Positions 24,801-35,011 of a stretch of DNA of 64,000 nucleotides are shown here, piece after piece. Below the pieces are notes generated by a model that was not told the origin of the DNA, ran no database searches, and saw only the letters and a list, made by a program, of their open reading frames with translations. The position numbers and the translations under genes are program-made. The DNA lies in assembly GCF_932526225.1 (NCBI RefSeq), contig NC_064035.1:19147969-19211968 (forward strand), written 5' to 3'. Position 1 is the stretch's first letter. Each line of letters opens with the position of its first letter. This DNA comes from Nematostella vectensis. Its lineage: Eukaryota; Cnidaria; Anthozoa; Actiniaria; Edwardsiidae.

Positions 24801-25216
24801 AAGTCATGGCTTGAACTAATAGTTAACCAGCCCTAATGGGATTCATAATAATTCATATTTGAGATCTCCTTATTTGCTGCTATAAGAATGCTTACGTTGT
24901 TACCTCAGAGCCAATGATGGAAGATGGACAGACACACTCAAAAATCCTCAAGCACAAAAGCTCAAAGTCTTCAGGCGGTAAGAATATCTTGTACCTTACA
25001 AGCCTTGCATTAGAATTCGCTGATAACGCTTGGTGCATGTTTAACCTTAATCCTAACATGACTTTTTCAGTCAAGGATTTGGCGAGTATCTTTGCCTCTC
25101 GTACGCATGTGCAGACCCCGCAGCATACCAACGTGAACACAACGACATCCTTGGAATCCCACATGCAAGAGCTCCGACGAGACATGACCTATCGGCCGAA
25201 TGAAACCCCCCACTAA
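18828..25216 (+). CDS. Secreted Gly/Ser-rich low-complexity protein, 10 exons
   Basis: Exons: 18828-18891, 19228-20325, 20792-20845, 20997-21193, 21484-21763, 22336-22467, 23033-23284, 24628-24678, 24909-24977 and 25071-25216. All junctions are GT..AG in matching phase and encode 780 aa. Exon 1 is a signal peptide (MRCSVIILAGAVLALLVSHS). A His/Lys/Arg-rich stretch, then Gly/Tyr-rich sequence and seven copies of an octapeptide near SSLSNGLS follow in exon 2. Exon 4 has a poly-Gly/Met tract. Exon 5 encodes a Lys/Leu/Glu coiled coil. I do not recognise the family. Composition suggests an extracellular structural, mucus, silk-like or matrix protein; this is inference. Intron 9 (93 bp) is in frame and stop-free, so it may be retained. 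Four MITE-like elements and a degenerate minisatellite sit in its introns. Exon 10 may be only one of two alternative ends (see 26029-27072). Confidence 0.75.
18983..19122. mobile_element. Inverted-repeat element in intron 1
   Basis: The ends 'ATTCTCACTAGAACGCAAGC' and 'GCGTGCGTTCTAGTGAGAAC' are near-perfect inverted repeats, with further GCGCAAG/CTTGCGC pairing inside. The ~140 bp element can fold into a hairpin and has no coding capacity. Confidence 0.75.
20451..20641. mobile_element. Hairpin MITE in intron 2
   Basis: The left end AGGGCGCGTTTTT and the reverse complement of the right end AGGGCGGGTTTTT match. The pairing continues inward through 'ATTCTGGAATGGGAAT' against 'ATTCTCATTCCGGAAT'. 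The centre holds repeated 'CTACAGATATGTAGCAGAAT' palindromes. Confidence 0.75.
22544..22817. mobile_element. MITE with long inverted repeats in intron 6
   Basis: The left end 'TACTATCGAATCCGTTGTAT' and the reverse complement of the right end 'TACTGTCGAATCCGTTGTAT' differ by one base. A second inverted pair lies further in ('GAGCCAATCAGAATCT' against 'GAATCTGATTGGCTTAG'). The 274 bp are non-coding. Confidence 0.8.
23665..24085. repeat. Degenerate minisatellite in intron 7
   Basis: Many imperfect copies of a ~20 bp unit close to TCGTTCCTTGTTCTGTGTCG. The regular Cys/Val/Ser-rich reading frames over this stretch are by-products of the repeat. Confidence 0.7.
24100..24490. mobile_element. Inverted-repeat element with GGCGTTTATT motifs
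   Basis: The left end GTAAAAGATCAAATAAACGCC pairs with the right end GGCGTTTATTGGATAATTTAC apart from a few bases. Extra internal copies of (A)GGGGCGTTTATT-like motifs occur at about 24165-24210 and 24380-24480. It sits in intron 7 of the secreted-protein gene. Confidence 0.7.
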
Positions 25217-25438
25217 CCCCTTAACACATGACAGCAGGCAATATTAGGTCATCTAAAAAGCCTGAACAATAGCCTCAAAGTACCCCTCGGATGGATAGCG
25301 ACAGGAATGTTAGACAGGGCATATATTCGTCATGAAGCCAAATGATGAGCCTAACCCTAAGGCCGTAGGACTGTTTTTCCGTCTAAGCGATTGTAGAGAA
25401 AAAACCGCGGATCAAGTGATATACGACTACAAGTAACA

Positions 25439-25716
25439 AGCCCGTACCCAGGATTTTTCTTGGGGGGTGCGGAATCCGAAAAAGTGGACCTTATTTTTCC
25501 GGGGGGGAGGGGTAATTTATGCCTTAACAGGATCTCCCCCGGACGTTTATTTTGTCGGATTTGGCTACATACCAGAGTGATCTAGCTTATGCTTCATAGT
25601 TTTGTCTACAAATAGCACGTCTATTCAGGACCGAAAGTGGACCTTTGGCCGTTGTTTGGGGGTGCGTTCGCACCCCCTGCACCCCCCCCCCCCCCCCCCT
25701 CCTGTGTACGGGCCTG
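25439..25716. mobile_element. Element with CAGGCCCGTAC termini
   Basis: The left end is CAAGCCCGTACCCAGGA. The reverse complement of the right end is CAGGCCCGTACACAGGA. These are imperfect terminal inverted repeats around a G-rich and C-rich interior that includes a long poly-C tract (25681-25699). It lies between exon 10 of the secreted-protein gene and the next exon cluster. Confidence 0.6.
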
Positions 25717-26028
25717 AGTAAAATGGCATTTGGCTCATCCCTGTAACCGCTGGAGCGTTCTCCGCAGTCCCAAAGTCGAATCTCGAATCGGGCCAAACGC
25801 ACCTTAAATACCAGGCTGGAGGACTAATGTATTGTGTTAATAAAAATCACGAACCAACATTACCACAGAGTCTTGATACCAATAAATAGCATATAAGACA
25901 CTTCTCTAAGTTCCTCATTAAATAATAAAATGGTAATGACGAGGAACGTGGTACTTGATAGATTGATACTTGTAGTTGATATGAGGAATTTGTACTTGAT
26001 GTGATTGTGAGGAACTTGTATGTTGTAG

Positions 26029-27072
26029 GGGAGTCCATGTTCAGCGATGGAAGTAGTAGCGACGGTCTGGGGGGTCTGTCCGAGCTCCTAAAAAGTAAGG
26101 AAATTTATTTTACATTCTTCGGTCCTAGAATACGAATGCGTTTGAACCTTTTTCGTTTCTTGTGTTCGCAGAACCTATGCAAAAGCTGGCCTACACCTTG
26201 ACGCCTTCTGGTAGTTACAGCACCTTTATGTGATTTCTTAGATCTTTTGGGCAAATAGGATAGTCTTCCGCGAAATTATTCTTGGAATCTGGAAAACCAT
26301 CAGGTGGCCTTCACAAGGCCTATAGCTATATAATTTTTATCAAAGTCGTGTCGAACACACTGTGGCCGGTAGGTCCGTGGCCAGTACCTTAAAACACACG
26401 AATCTACCAACATCACTTTATTGTTTCCAAGATAGCGCATCTCTTACCACACCCCAAGCCTACCTTTCGTACCCGGGCCCACACGGTCTGAACACAGGTA
26501 TCCCGCGGCCACACCTGGTCATTGTGCCGCCCAGCCCTGACATATGAAAAGCACCTGCTCTATCGCTCTAGAGACCATCAGCTCTGTTCAGATTCGTGAG
26601 GCGCGGTTATCAACTATAGATTGGGCGTGAAATTATTGCATCGTTTTTATGCTTCATACGTGTTTCCTTTTTACAGAAAAAAATCCAAGAAAGACTTCTC
26701 GTCACTCACGCGGTTAGTTGATAGTTATATCAGTGGAATAGCATTATGGGTTACTTATTTTACGCTTCGTCCTACGTTCAGGATATTTCAGTATCGGTTG
26801 CTGGCGAGACGAGCCCGATCGTGCTCTCGCCAGTATGGAATCAATATTTCCCATTCTGGACGGAGCTGACTACAAGAATCGCCGCTTTTCCGTCCGGAAG
26901 TGTGCCCAGGTCGCGCGCGTGCAAGGCTTTCCCGCGTTTGCAGTGGAGAATGGCGGGCAGTGCTTGGGTGGGAAGAACATCATGCAGAAGTACCACAAGT
27001 ACGGGGCGTCCCATGAGTGTAGACGGGACGGAAAAGGCGGGCCGTGGAGTATGGAGGTGTATAAGTTTACTG
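26029..27072 (+). CDS. Exon cluster ending in a four-cysteine WSC-like domain
   Basis: Four exons with good splice sites: 26029-26094, 26172-26210, 26677-26712 and 26782-27072, each entering and leaving in phase 1. The first is Ser/Gly/Asp-rich, the second and third short, the third basic. The last encodes about 97 residues with 'IGCWRD', 'DYKNRRFSVRKCAQVA', 'GQCLGG', 'HECRRDGKGGPW' and 'EVYKF'. I know this kind of domain from secreted cnidarian proteins; it resembles WSC carbohydrate-binding modules. No start codon or stop exon is certain; a possible terminal exon in the right phase is 27626-27721. Since exon 9 of the upstream gene also ends in phase 1, these exons are probably its alternative 3' end rather than a separate gene. 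A GTAAGG donor follows at 27073. Confidence 0.6.
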
Positions 27073-27239
27073 GTAAGGGCTTTTTTACAATGATCAAGTG
27101 ATGACTTTATTAGCGTCTTTCCTCATACAATGTACTTTATAGACAATATGTAGAGACAAGATATATAGAGACATGAGATATATATGTAGAGATATAGATG
27201 TAGAGACATGAGCATGACTGAAGTTTCTGACCCAAAGAG

Positions 27240-27322
27240 TGCTCCTCGCAATCGTTAGGGGTGTGTCTAGGGGTGTGTAGGGGTGTCTAGGGGTGTGTCT
27301 AGGGGTGTGTAGGGGTGTGTAT
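27240..27322. repeat. Short GGGGTGTGTCTA-type minisatellite
   Basis: About six to seven imperfect copies of an 8-14 bp unit, AGGGGTGTGT with or without CT. Confidence 0.8.
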
Positions 27323-28890
27323 AGATGTGTCGTTACCATTACAATACTCAGGCGTATGGCCAGATATTTGTAGTCAGACCTATGAGACCTGTATTATATG
27401 GAAAAAGGGTAGTACTTGGCGATCCTTTGATACGAAATGACCCTTCTTTTGGCGCCCAATAGCGGGGCACACGCTGTACACTCTCTAGGTACGCGCCTAG
27501 TACTTTGGTGATCTTGAATCTTTTCTTGAGTTTTGTATGGCAGGCTGTTGTATCATCCTGCTTCAACCATGTTGATTAAAATTATTATTAGATACAATAT
27601 GAGAGTCTTTTATTACTTCTTCTAGTGGCTACAAGTCTTGAGGGTCGCCGAGGTGAAATCCCGCGCTTTGGAGGATCCCTTATGCCACAAGCTCGTGAGA
27701 TTTTCTACCAGGCGACGTGATAAATAGGCGTCTATATCTAATTCAAACTCATCCTTTCTGACAAGCTCACCGAGGTGACATCCCGAGGCGTGTTTAGGGA
27801 TTTCATTTAACGAACTTCGATTCTTCATTCATCCTTTTCGCATCTCGCTCCTCCCAAACACGTTATCTTCCCCTCTTGTTTTTCGGCGGGGAGAGCGCGA
27901 GGGTACATCGGCATGCTTGCTGTCGTACTTTACCTAACCACAGTGCACATCGTCAATGCCCTTTATTCATCCTAGGTAAAACCCAATGCAAACAGCGCCA
28001 ACGCCATATTGCCGCCAAAAAAAGTAAGTATTGCTGCTGCCCAGCAATGAGTGCTGGCGCTGTTTGCACTCCATGATGGAGGGGCGGATACAGAATTTCT
28101 AGAGGGAAGGATGGGGGGGGGGGGGGGGGACTGGGGACACCAATACATAAAACATATAGCGGGAAGTCAATTTGTGAATTTTAGCTTATAGCATACATTT
28201 CTTCTAAAATTTCCGTCCAAGAAGAGGAGTGGTGGAGAGGGGGTTAAACTGTCTCCGTGGAACCGCCCCTGGTGATCGATGATGTTATCGAGAAGGTCAA
28301 CATCTTGGTCTTGGGGTCAGCCAAGCCAGTATTGCAGAGCAATTCAGCGCTCTTTGTATGTAACAAAAACGTTCTTAAAAGAATAAATAAAAGGAAAAAG
28401 CATCGAATAGCAACAGCGCTGGAGAAGTTTTTTTAGAAAAACCTCACGAGTAAGAAGAATTTGTTTTGACCATCGAAGACTGAATTAACAAGAGAGGTAA
28501 AATGTAAAAAATATACGTTCAAATAAAATCAGTGACATATACGTTTGCACTTGAAGTGAAATTGAGTTAGGGTTGGCGCCGCTGCTTTGTCTTTTACTTT
28601 TTTTTTTACCCGGAGCTTGAATGGCTATTTTGTTAAATATTTCTCTCATTTTTTTGTTTTTGTGTAACTTTACTGGTTCACACCGAATAGGGTGAACACT
28701 GCAACGTGTGACTTTGAATACTGTGAAAAATGCAGCGTCATTTTACTTATGACGGGTGAAGGCTTTCTACAGCCGGTACCAGTCTCAATAATGAGTCGCC
28801 AAAATTAACTACTGATCAACAGGTACTATTGTGGTATTATAGGGACAAAATAATACACTGTAAACACAAATCGGATAGTGGCGTAACCAC
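27323..28890. other. No certain gene
   Basis: Apart from the possible terminal exon at 27626-27721, this stretch shows no supported exon. A poly-G tract sits at about 28111-28129. Confidence 0.4.
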
Positions 28891-28891
28891 T

Positions 28892-30074
28892 ATGGTGTCT
28901 GCGATAGCCATGACTCGCTCGTCCGCCTGGTCCAGCACCTTCATTTGTATAATGATATTTTTCCATCACGTGCATCACTCACACGGTAAGTTGGACTGCA
29001 ACTTTCCTTTGTTAGCAGCACGCGATAAACAACCTGTAAATATTGAATAAAAGTCTCGTGAACACTTCTCAATCTCGCGTGGATTCACGTGTTAAAGATT
29101 GCAATCAACTTATCAACAGAAACCAAAAAAAACAAAGTCACAAGAAAGTGTTGTACCCATCTATACCAATACGTCATGGTGTACATAGGATCGCGCGAAA
29201 ATATAAAAGATCGAAAATTTACGCGGATTTGAGGACCCCTACATAGGTGTCTTATGTTACTTGATCAAAATACGCATTTATGGACTGTTTTTTATTGGTT
29301 ACATTGTTACGAAGGTTTAAAATTATGACTAAAATTTGGGGATAAACCACCCCACACATTGATTACTTGTGATCATGCGATATCTCTCAGACATCGTAAG
29401 ACAATTCAATCGAATTATATAAGAATTATATTGAACAACACCATAATCATGCTCAGTCTTAATTAGGGAATGGTAAAAAGATTGTTCAGCAAACTTAAGT
29501 AAGCTGGAGTAGCTTGGCGTAGGGGCCAGTGCATGGTGCGACCCACGCCAAAGGAAGCAAGGGGGGTGCGCTGTCTGTTTTCTGTCCATCTTCACTATTT
29601 GTCCACTGAACCAAATCTGAGCTAGAGTCGACTGAACTCGCCCCAAAACCGTATTGATTGCCTAGCGATGAAGTATCACGCGTGATTGTGTTTACTTAGC
29701 GCTGAATAGGTGTAAAGTGTAATTCAACTTTGCATATAGTTATGAAAATTCCGAATACGGAAGTGCGTTTTTGTTCACCAACAGGTTGTGTGAAATGCGA
29801 GTGCGACTTAAAGGGTGCGTTATCATCATGTCAGAAAGACCACTGCGCTGAAAACCATGAGCTAGTCCAGAACCCTTCGGGCGTCTGCAGGTCAAAGGGT
29901 TTGGTTTGTTGTCACGTGTTGTGCCATGGGAAAGAGTCCCAATGCATGCCAGATACAGCACCGTGTGGGGACGGCGACATTGAAATAAAGAATACCAAAT
30001 GTAAGAAGGGGTTCAAATGCTGCCAGAAGAAATCGCAGGCGGTGCTAACGAGATTCAGGGTGAAGTCCACATGA
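28892..30074 (+). CDS. Secreted cysteine-rich protein, two exons
   Basis: Exon 1 is 28892-28985 (GTAAGT donor). It encodes a hydrophobic leader with 'STFICIMIFFHHVH'; a second in-frame ATG at 28910 could also start it. Exon 2 is 29785-30074 in matching phase 1, giving 127 aa. The mature part has 14 cysteines in spacings C-2-C-1-C and later two CC pairs ('VCCHVLC', 'KCC'), with many Lys residues. An even cysteine count, a leader and no membrane span suggest a disulfide-rich secreted protein. I do not recognise the fold; whether it is a toxin, an antimicrobial or a matrix peptide cannot be told from sequence, and I make no such claim. The downstream boundary is a clear TGA. Confidence 0.7.
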
Positions 30075-30079
30075 GGATG

Positions 30080-30810
30080 CTTACACAGATAGGCAAAGCA
30101 ACCGCCCCACTTACGGAAGTAGGTACTGCAGGTTCAACGGCTACTAATCGAGCATGCTCAGTTCACTAGATATAGACAAAGAAACTTAAGATAAAAATGT
30201 CTACCGAATATTTGCTTACACTTTATTATGGCAAATGCAATAAGAGTTGTGTACAAGAACGAAAGAATTTCAATAATCTGAATAATGGCATAATGATGCA
30301 TAAATGTTATATAAATCGATTTCTTAAAATTCACCTGAATTATACTTTATATACACTAACCTATGACCTACATTTTACTGTACCTTTACAAGCGTATTCA
30401 CTGGGTACCAGAGGCTCGAACTTCACTCCTACAACACGAGCCGCAAAGTGGCAACAACAAGTCGCGAACATCTCATAGTCAAGACTGGTGAAGTGTGGGA
30501 GTTAAGTTCTAGCTGCAGCCTCTAACCTGGGCTAACAAGCATAGTACAGATACACTTCTAAAATCATTCTTACAGTAAATCTAGAGTGGTATTTTTGTGG
30601 TAATTTTTCAAAATTATTAGTTGGTCAGTAAATGGTTTGGATCTTAGCAAAAGCATATTTCAAAATCAAGAATACATCATTCAATAAATTGATCATATAG
30701 TTAAACTAGAAGCAGTACTAATCAGAACATTACATATTATAATAATCAAACCGAAATACTCATCAATGAAACACCTCTTAACAAATGAATGAAAAATTGT
30801 TGCTATCTTT
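30080..30810. other. Intergenic, nothing recognised
   Basis: AT-rich sequence without supported exons or repeats. Confidence 0.4.
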
Positions 30811-30811
30811 T

Positions 30812-31065
30812 CAGGGGTGGATACAGGGGGGGTGGATTGGGCGGATATCCAACCCTTTTTTTGAGTAAAAAATTACTCATTTAAAAGTCACTTTGTTTGA
30901 AGAAAATAAATGCCTTCACCTGCTTGACTTCGCTGACACGACAAACCCAATTCAGCGTAAAGTATTTTTAGATCTATGTGACCTACCAAGAACCCACTGG
31001 TTTAGTTATAAGTCGTCTATCCGGCCATTATCCACCCCTCATTTTGGAATCCTGGATCCACCCCT
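30812..31065. mobile_element. TIR element with CAGGGGTGGAT ends
   Basis: The left end CAGGGGTGGATACAGG and the reverse complement of the right end AGGGGTGGATCCAGG are inverted repeats. The interior is AT-rich and non-coding. The right part matches the sequence at the very start of the window (1-115), so at least two copies exist here. Confidence 0.75.
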
Positions 31066-31275
31066 CCTTTTATCTTTAAATATCAAATTTATGCTCAGAA
31101 ATAAAAGTATTCAACATATATTAGCCCATTAAAAAATAATAGAAAGTGGATTTTATGTGGATTATATTGTGTCTAGTTGTTCAAAATTATAAACTAAAAC
31201 TGCAATAGATTTTTCGTAAATCACGTAACACAACATAAAGCGAGGGCCAACATTCTTTGTATTCAATGTAAATAT

Positions 31276-31440
31276 GAAGAAGGTTTTGGCTTCTGGACTT
31301 CATGTTTTTGGTTTTTGAAGTCAATACCTATCGCAACTAGTGTTCAAAGAATTGGGCCAACCCAATAAATGCTCAAGCAATAGCTCTTTACCCGTAGTAA
31401 ACAATTATGTATGGACTGTCAGCAAAACTGACTGGAAGCA
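31276..31440 (-). pseudogene. Truncated copy of the aquaporin gene
   Basis: About 165 bases match the aquaporin coding strand around 32022-32185, for example 'TTTTGGCTTCTGGACTTC' and 'AATGCTCAAGCAATAG' on the + strand. A ~10 base deletion ('cccaataaatgc' against 'cccagaaaacaaataaatgc') breaks the frame. Only the C-terminal part is present; the similarity fades after about 31440. It is a broken tandem duplicate. Confidence 0.75.
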
Positions 31441-31916
31441 CAGTCCAAAACCGCCAATGCCCAAATCTAGTTTGGTCCCTTTTTCTTATAGCCAAATCCG
31501 CTGTTGCGCGACCTGCCAGAATCCAAAATTCCTTTCTTCATTTGGGAATAGTGCAAACTCAATTAAACCATCAATCAAAACCAGACAAACCCCCCATCAA
31601 AGCTTGTGTCTGACTACGCGCTTTTCTCAAACGAGACAAAGATTTTGGATTCGCCGAGGTTGTGCAACAATGAATTTGGCTGTAACCCTTGGATTTGTAG
31701 TGTATTTAAAACAGTTAGCCAGAGGCAAGAAAGGTCTAGTGCTGGAGAAATCATGAAATATGTTCTATGCACTATTATTTGAGCGGCAAACTCCAAAACT
31801 GGATGAAAGCCGGTCATATTTACACTAAATACAACTAATGCCACATGAAATAAATTACGGAAAGGTCTATGCGGATGACCCTTTAATACACCTGTTACTT
31901 GAAACCTCTCATGCGT

Positions 31917-32801
31917 TTAGCGAACACCAGTGCTGGTTTGTTTCAACTTTCGTGAATTCCTTTGTTTCAATGATCGTCCATTTGTTGAATTTTTTTGGAG
32001 ATGTTTCTTGATTGTTCGAGCGATTGGTTTTGGCTTCTGGACTTCGTGTTTGTGGGTTTTGAAGTCAATACCTATGGCAACTAGTGTCCCAAGAATCGGG
32101 CCAACCCAGAAAACAAATAAATGCTCAAGCAATAGTTCTTTACCCGTAGTAAACAAAAATGTATGAACTGTAGCAAAAACTGGATTCATCCAGACCCCAG
32201 TGGTCCCTGTCAGAGCATAACACACAGCTATACAAGTTGTAGATCGTAATATCGGGTTAAATCGGCGCATTTCTCCTCGAGTTACGAAATCCACCATCGT
32301 CACAACAAATGTAGTGAACACTTCGATTGCGAAACCAATAATTATAGGGACTTGAAGAGTCGTACCTAGCTCGCTATTGAGCTGCTTGAAATGCATTTCG
32401 CTGTTAGTCTTTTGCCACATGAATCGCATCACAGGAAAGGACAGAAGGGCGCCAGAAAATTGAAAAAGAACGGTTAGAACGAAATTTAAGAACCACGGTT
32501 TCTTTAGCTTGCATACAACTCCCTCGAGTAATCCACAAGGGTTTGCCGCTGAGCCGTCAAAGATATACTCAGAATTCTTGAGAAATAAAAGAATAAAACT
32601 GCATGCGATTCCAACATAAGGGCTGTAGAACCTTCCAATAACAACGAGTTCGAATATGCACGCCGAGAACTGGAAAGATGAGATTAATTCGCTGGCGTAC
32701 TTATAGTGCCGAGGTAACATGTTTGTTTTGACAATCATCCGTCCGATTTCCCCTAAAAGGAACACGACGATTATCGCGGCAACTGACCATAGGATATCCA
32801 T
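31917..32801 (-). CDS. Unorthodox aquaporin (AQP11/12-like), single exon
   Basis: Intact 294-aa frame from the ATG at 32801; seven upstream codons are open but lack an ATG. Several hydrophobic spans fit the six-helix aquaporin fold. The first pore motif is 'ANPCG', that is NPC instead of NPA, the signature of AQP11/12 superaquaporins. The second is 'MNPVFATVHTF', where NPV replaces NPA. The C-terminus is strongly basic (Lys/Arg after 'IGIDFKTHKHE'). AQP11-type channels sit mainly in endoplasmic reticulum membranes and pass water, glycerol or peroxide; the substrate here is unknown. There is no intron. A frameshifted partial copy lies about 500 bp downstream (31276-31440). Confidence 0.85.
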   Translation of the reverse strand: MDILWSVAAIIVVFLLGEIGRMIVKTNMLPRHYKYASELISSFQFSACIFELVVIGRFYSPYVGIACSFILLFLKNSEYIFDGSAANPCGLLEGVVCKLKKPWFLNFVLTVLFQFSGALLSFPVMRFMWQKTNSEMHFKQLNSELGTTLQVPIIIGFAIEVFTTFVVTMVDFVTRGEMRRFNPILRSTTCIAVCYALTGTTGVWMNPVFATVHTFLFTTGKELLLEHLFVFWVGPILGTLVAIGIDFKTHKHEVQKPKPIARTIKKHLQKNSTNGRSLKQRNSRKLKQTSTGVR

Positions 32802-32829
32802 TTTGCTAAAGAGGAAATCCACACGTGAG

Positions 32830-34225
32830 GTCGTCTTTGCTTCTGACTTTCTGACCCAATAACAGACGTGTCAAGCACTGTGAACCTTTATCGATTGCAC
32901 CTTCTAATTGAATGGCCAGCGGTTTACAGTCAGGGCCAATATGCAAATTAAGGTAGGTCCTTCATGTATGGAGGCTATTGAGGATGTAAGCCGCTGATCA
33001 AACATCAAGCCTTCGACTCGGGAACAAAAAAAATTTAATGGCGTGGGCCGAGTGGGTGTGGGGTAGATAAAGAGCGAAAACAATACCCAATAATGATGAG
33101 CAATGATTAATATTGGTTTATTGACAGTCAAGTGCGGGAAAGATGGTTTTGCTGTTAGCCTGCGTAGCGGCTCAAGGGGAGGGGGACTGGGAGAGAGGAA
33201 GAATTCTCGGCCGTTCAGCCGTGCGCTCGCTTTTTCTTCCCTTGAGCCGCTGCGCAGGCTATTTTGCTGAATTTTGCTGTCGTTTTTCTAGATGGCCTAA
33301 AAAAGCCTGGGGCGAACGGTGAGAAAACAGTGATGTTCAACAATTAAGGGACTGTGTCTGATTTTATATACGGCGGCCTGTTTTAAAATAGTAAACACGA
33401 ATTCTTACAGTTTATGTGGAAATACAGTTATTATACAATATTCATGCTTAACTATTGCTTGGTCACGCCTCCTTGTTGTGACTAGGGCCTAAATAAGTCG
33501 GACTAAAAAATATGATATGTAAGTCCTAATAAAGAATTGACCGAGCGAACTAGAAAAACCAAAGCTCAAAACCGGATTGATTGCGTTTACGACACATACC
33601 TGTCAACTCTCCCGCAATAGGCGTGAGATTTTGGACCCCTTCTCCCGCTCTCCCGCGTTGAGCACCAAATCTCCCGCTTTTTAGCGATTCGATCGTCATT
33701 TTGCCTATTTTCAATATTTGAAACAAAAAATTCCCTTGCATAGCGCAATTTATCTAACACCCTCGTGAGTGGATTTGTTCGCGAGAGTCAATATTCGGGT
33801 GACCTTAAAACCCGCTCGGGCAATCTCTTGGAGGCCTGGGTCTAAGGACTTTATAGGATTAGTAAGAAAATGATTTGACCAAGCGAGCAAGTTTTGCTTA
33901 AAAATTGTTGCCGCGAGTCTCAAATTGACAGGAATCAATATTTTTCAACATGTTTTCTGGAGATCGGGGAGCGGGAAAACTTCAGCTCTTCTAAATATGG
34001 GCATCTATGCCCATATAAGGCAATACGTACGAAGGACACTATCCGTGGGAAATATGTTTGATATGGGGTTTAGGGGGTATAAACCCCCCTTTGGCCTGCC
34101 AGAAAACCATATGTAACAAAAAAATTACCCCCTCCCTCTTTGTCACTATGAGCCCCAACTTTTCAATTCCCGTTGCACCATGAGTACAAACATTGCATAA
34201 CCTTGGCGCTGTACTCATCACTTAA
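32830..34225. other. Intergenic with one clear MITE
   Basis: No exon is supported. Besides the element at 33156-33261 there is a perfect short palindrome 'GGGCATCTATGCCC' near 33999-34012 and general AT-rich spacer. Confidence 0.4.
33156..33261. mobile_element. hAT-type MITE with target-site duplication
   Basis: The left end TAGCCTGCGTAGCGGCTCAA and the reverse complement of the right end TAGCCTGCGCAGCGGCTCAA differ at one base over 23 positions. The flanks both carry TTTTGCTG (8 bp), as expected for hAT transposition. The 106 bp element is non-coding. Confidence 0.85.
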
Positions 34226-34230
34226 CGCTC

Positions 34231-34238
34231 TATAAATA
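34231..34238 (+). promoter_or_regulatory. TATA box
   Basis: TATAAATA lies 56 bases upstream of the ATG at 34294. It precedes 'CTCAGACACT', which fits an initiator about 20-25 bases further on. It is therefore the likely core promoter of the small secreted protein gene. Confidence 0.65.
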
Positions 34239-34293
34239 TGTTCATCTCTCAGACACTTTCATAAGCCTACGAGTTCCACTCCGGACTTGAAAG

Positions 34294-35011
34294 ATGGCGA
34301 TGACGAAAGTTCTTCTGGTTCTTGCTGTTGCGCTGTGTCTCTGTACAGCCAAACTATTCATCTCTGACGGTAAGTTTGAAAATGCGTTTTAGATCGGCAA
34401 ACATACCTGCGATGTGAGGGCTGCTTTACTTTTATTCAAATGTAGGGTATACCAATTATCTTACCACCCTTTCAAAATGTATCTTTTCTTTCACAGACGA
34501 TTTTGTTCATGCACTGAAGGATCTCGAGCAGGATGTGAACGCCGGCGCAGCTTCGACGGCACAGCCCGAGCAAACCACGATGACTTCCGAACCCACCACC
34601 GAGAATGTGATCGAGCCGATTGTAAAGGCTATGAAGGAGAAAATTGATAAAGGAATTGACAAGAAGAAAGTTTACGAATGGGGAGCGGAAGAGTTCAAGA
34701 AGCATTTAGAGCAGGAAACGATTAAGAAATCAAAGAAGTTCAATAAACAAGTGGGTATAATGGCGAATTTTCTTATTCAGGAGATAAAAGAACATACACT
34801 GATCTGTATGGAAGAGATAAGAGACGCCATGATCAAGTACGGCCTGTCTGAGTTCGCACAACGAGCTAGTAAGATGATAGAGCAAGTGAGAAATCAAAGC
34901 AATGGATCAAGCCCATTTAGCCGCAGGCTTTCACCAACTGGCACGACATCCGGGGTTGCAAGAGACGCACTGCGACCTACCCGTGACTGGCGGTGGACGA
35001 CGCCCTACTAG
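34294..35011 (+). CDS. Small secreted Lys/Glu-rich helical protein
   Basis: Exon 1 (34294-34369) encodes a signal peptide, 'MTKVLLVLAVALCLCTA', with a GTAAGT donor. Exon 2 (34497-35011) joins in phase 1 and gives 196 aa. The mature protein starts acidic and Thr-rich ('AQPEQTTMTSEPTTENV'). It continues as an amphipathic Lys/Glu-rich helix region with 'EWGAEEFKKHLEQETIKKS', and ends with an Arg/Trp-rich tail, 'RDALRPTRDWRWTTPY'. A TATA box lies upstream and AATAAA downstream. I do not recognise the family. The tail and 3' UTR are shared with a duplicated segment behind the next gene (39303-39612), where the tail frame stays open 14 codons longer. Confidence 0.75.

Noticed and set aside
28892-30074. 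Calling the 14-cysteine protein a toxin
   Set aside because: Cysteine richness and a leader alone do not show toxicity; no known toxin pattern was recognised.
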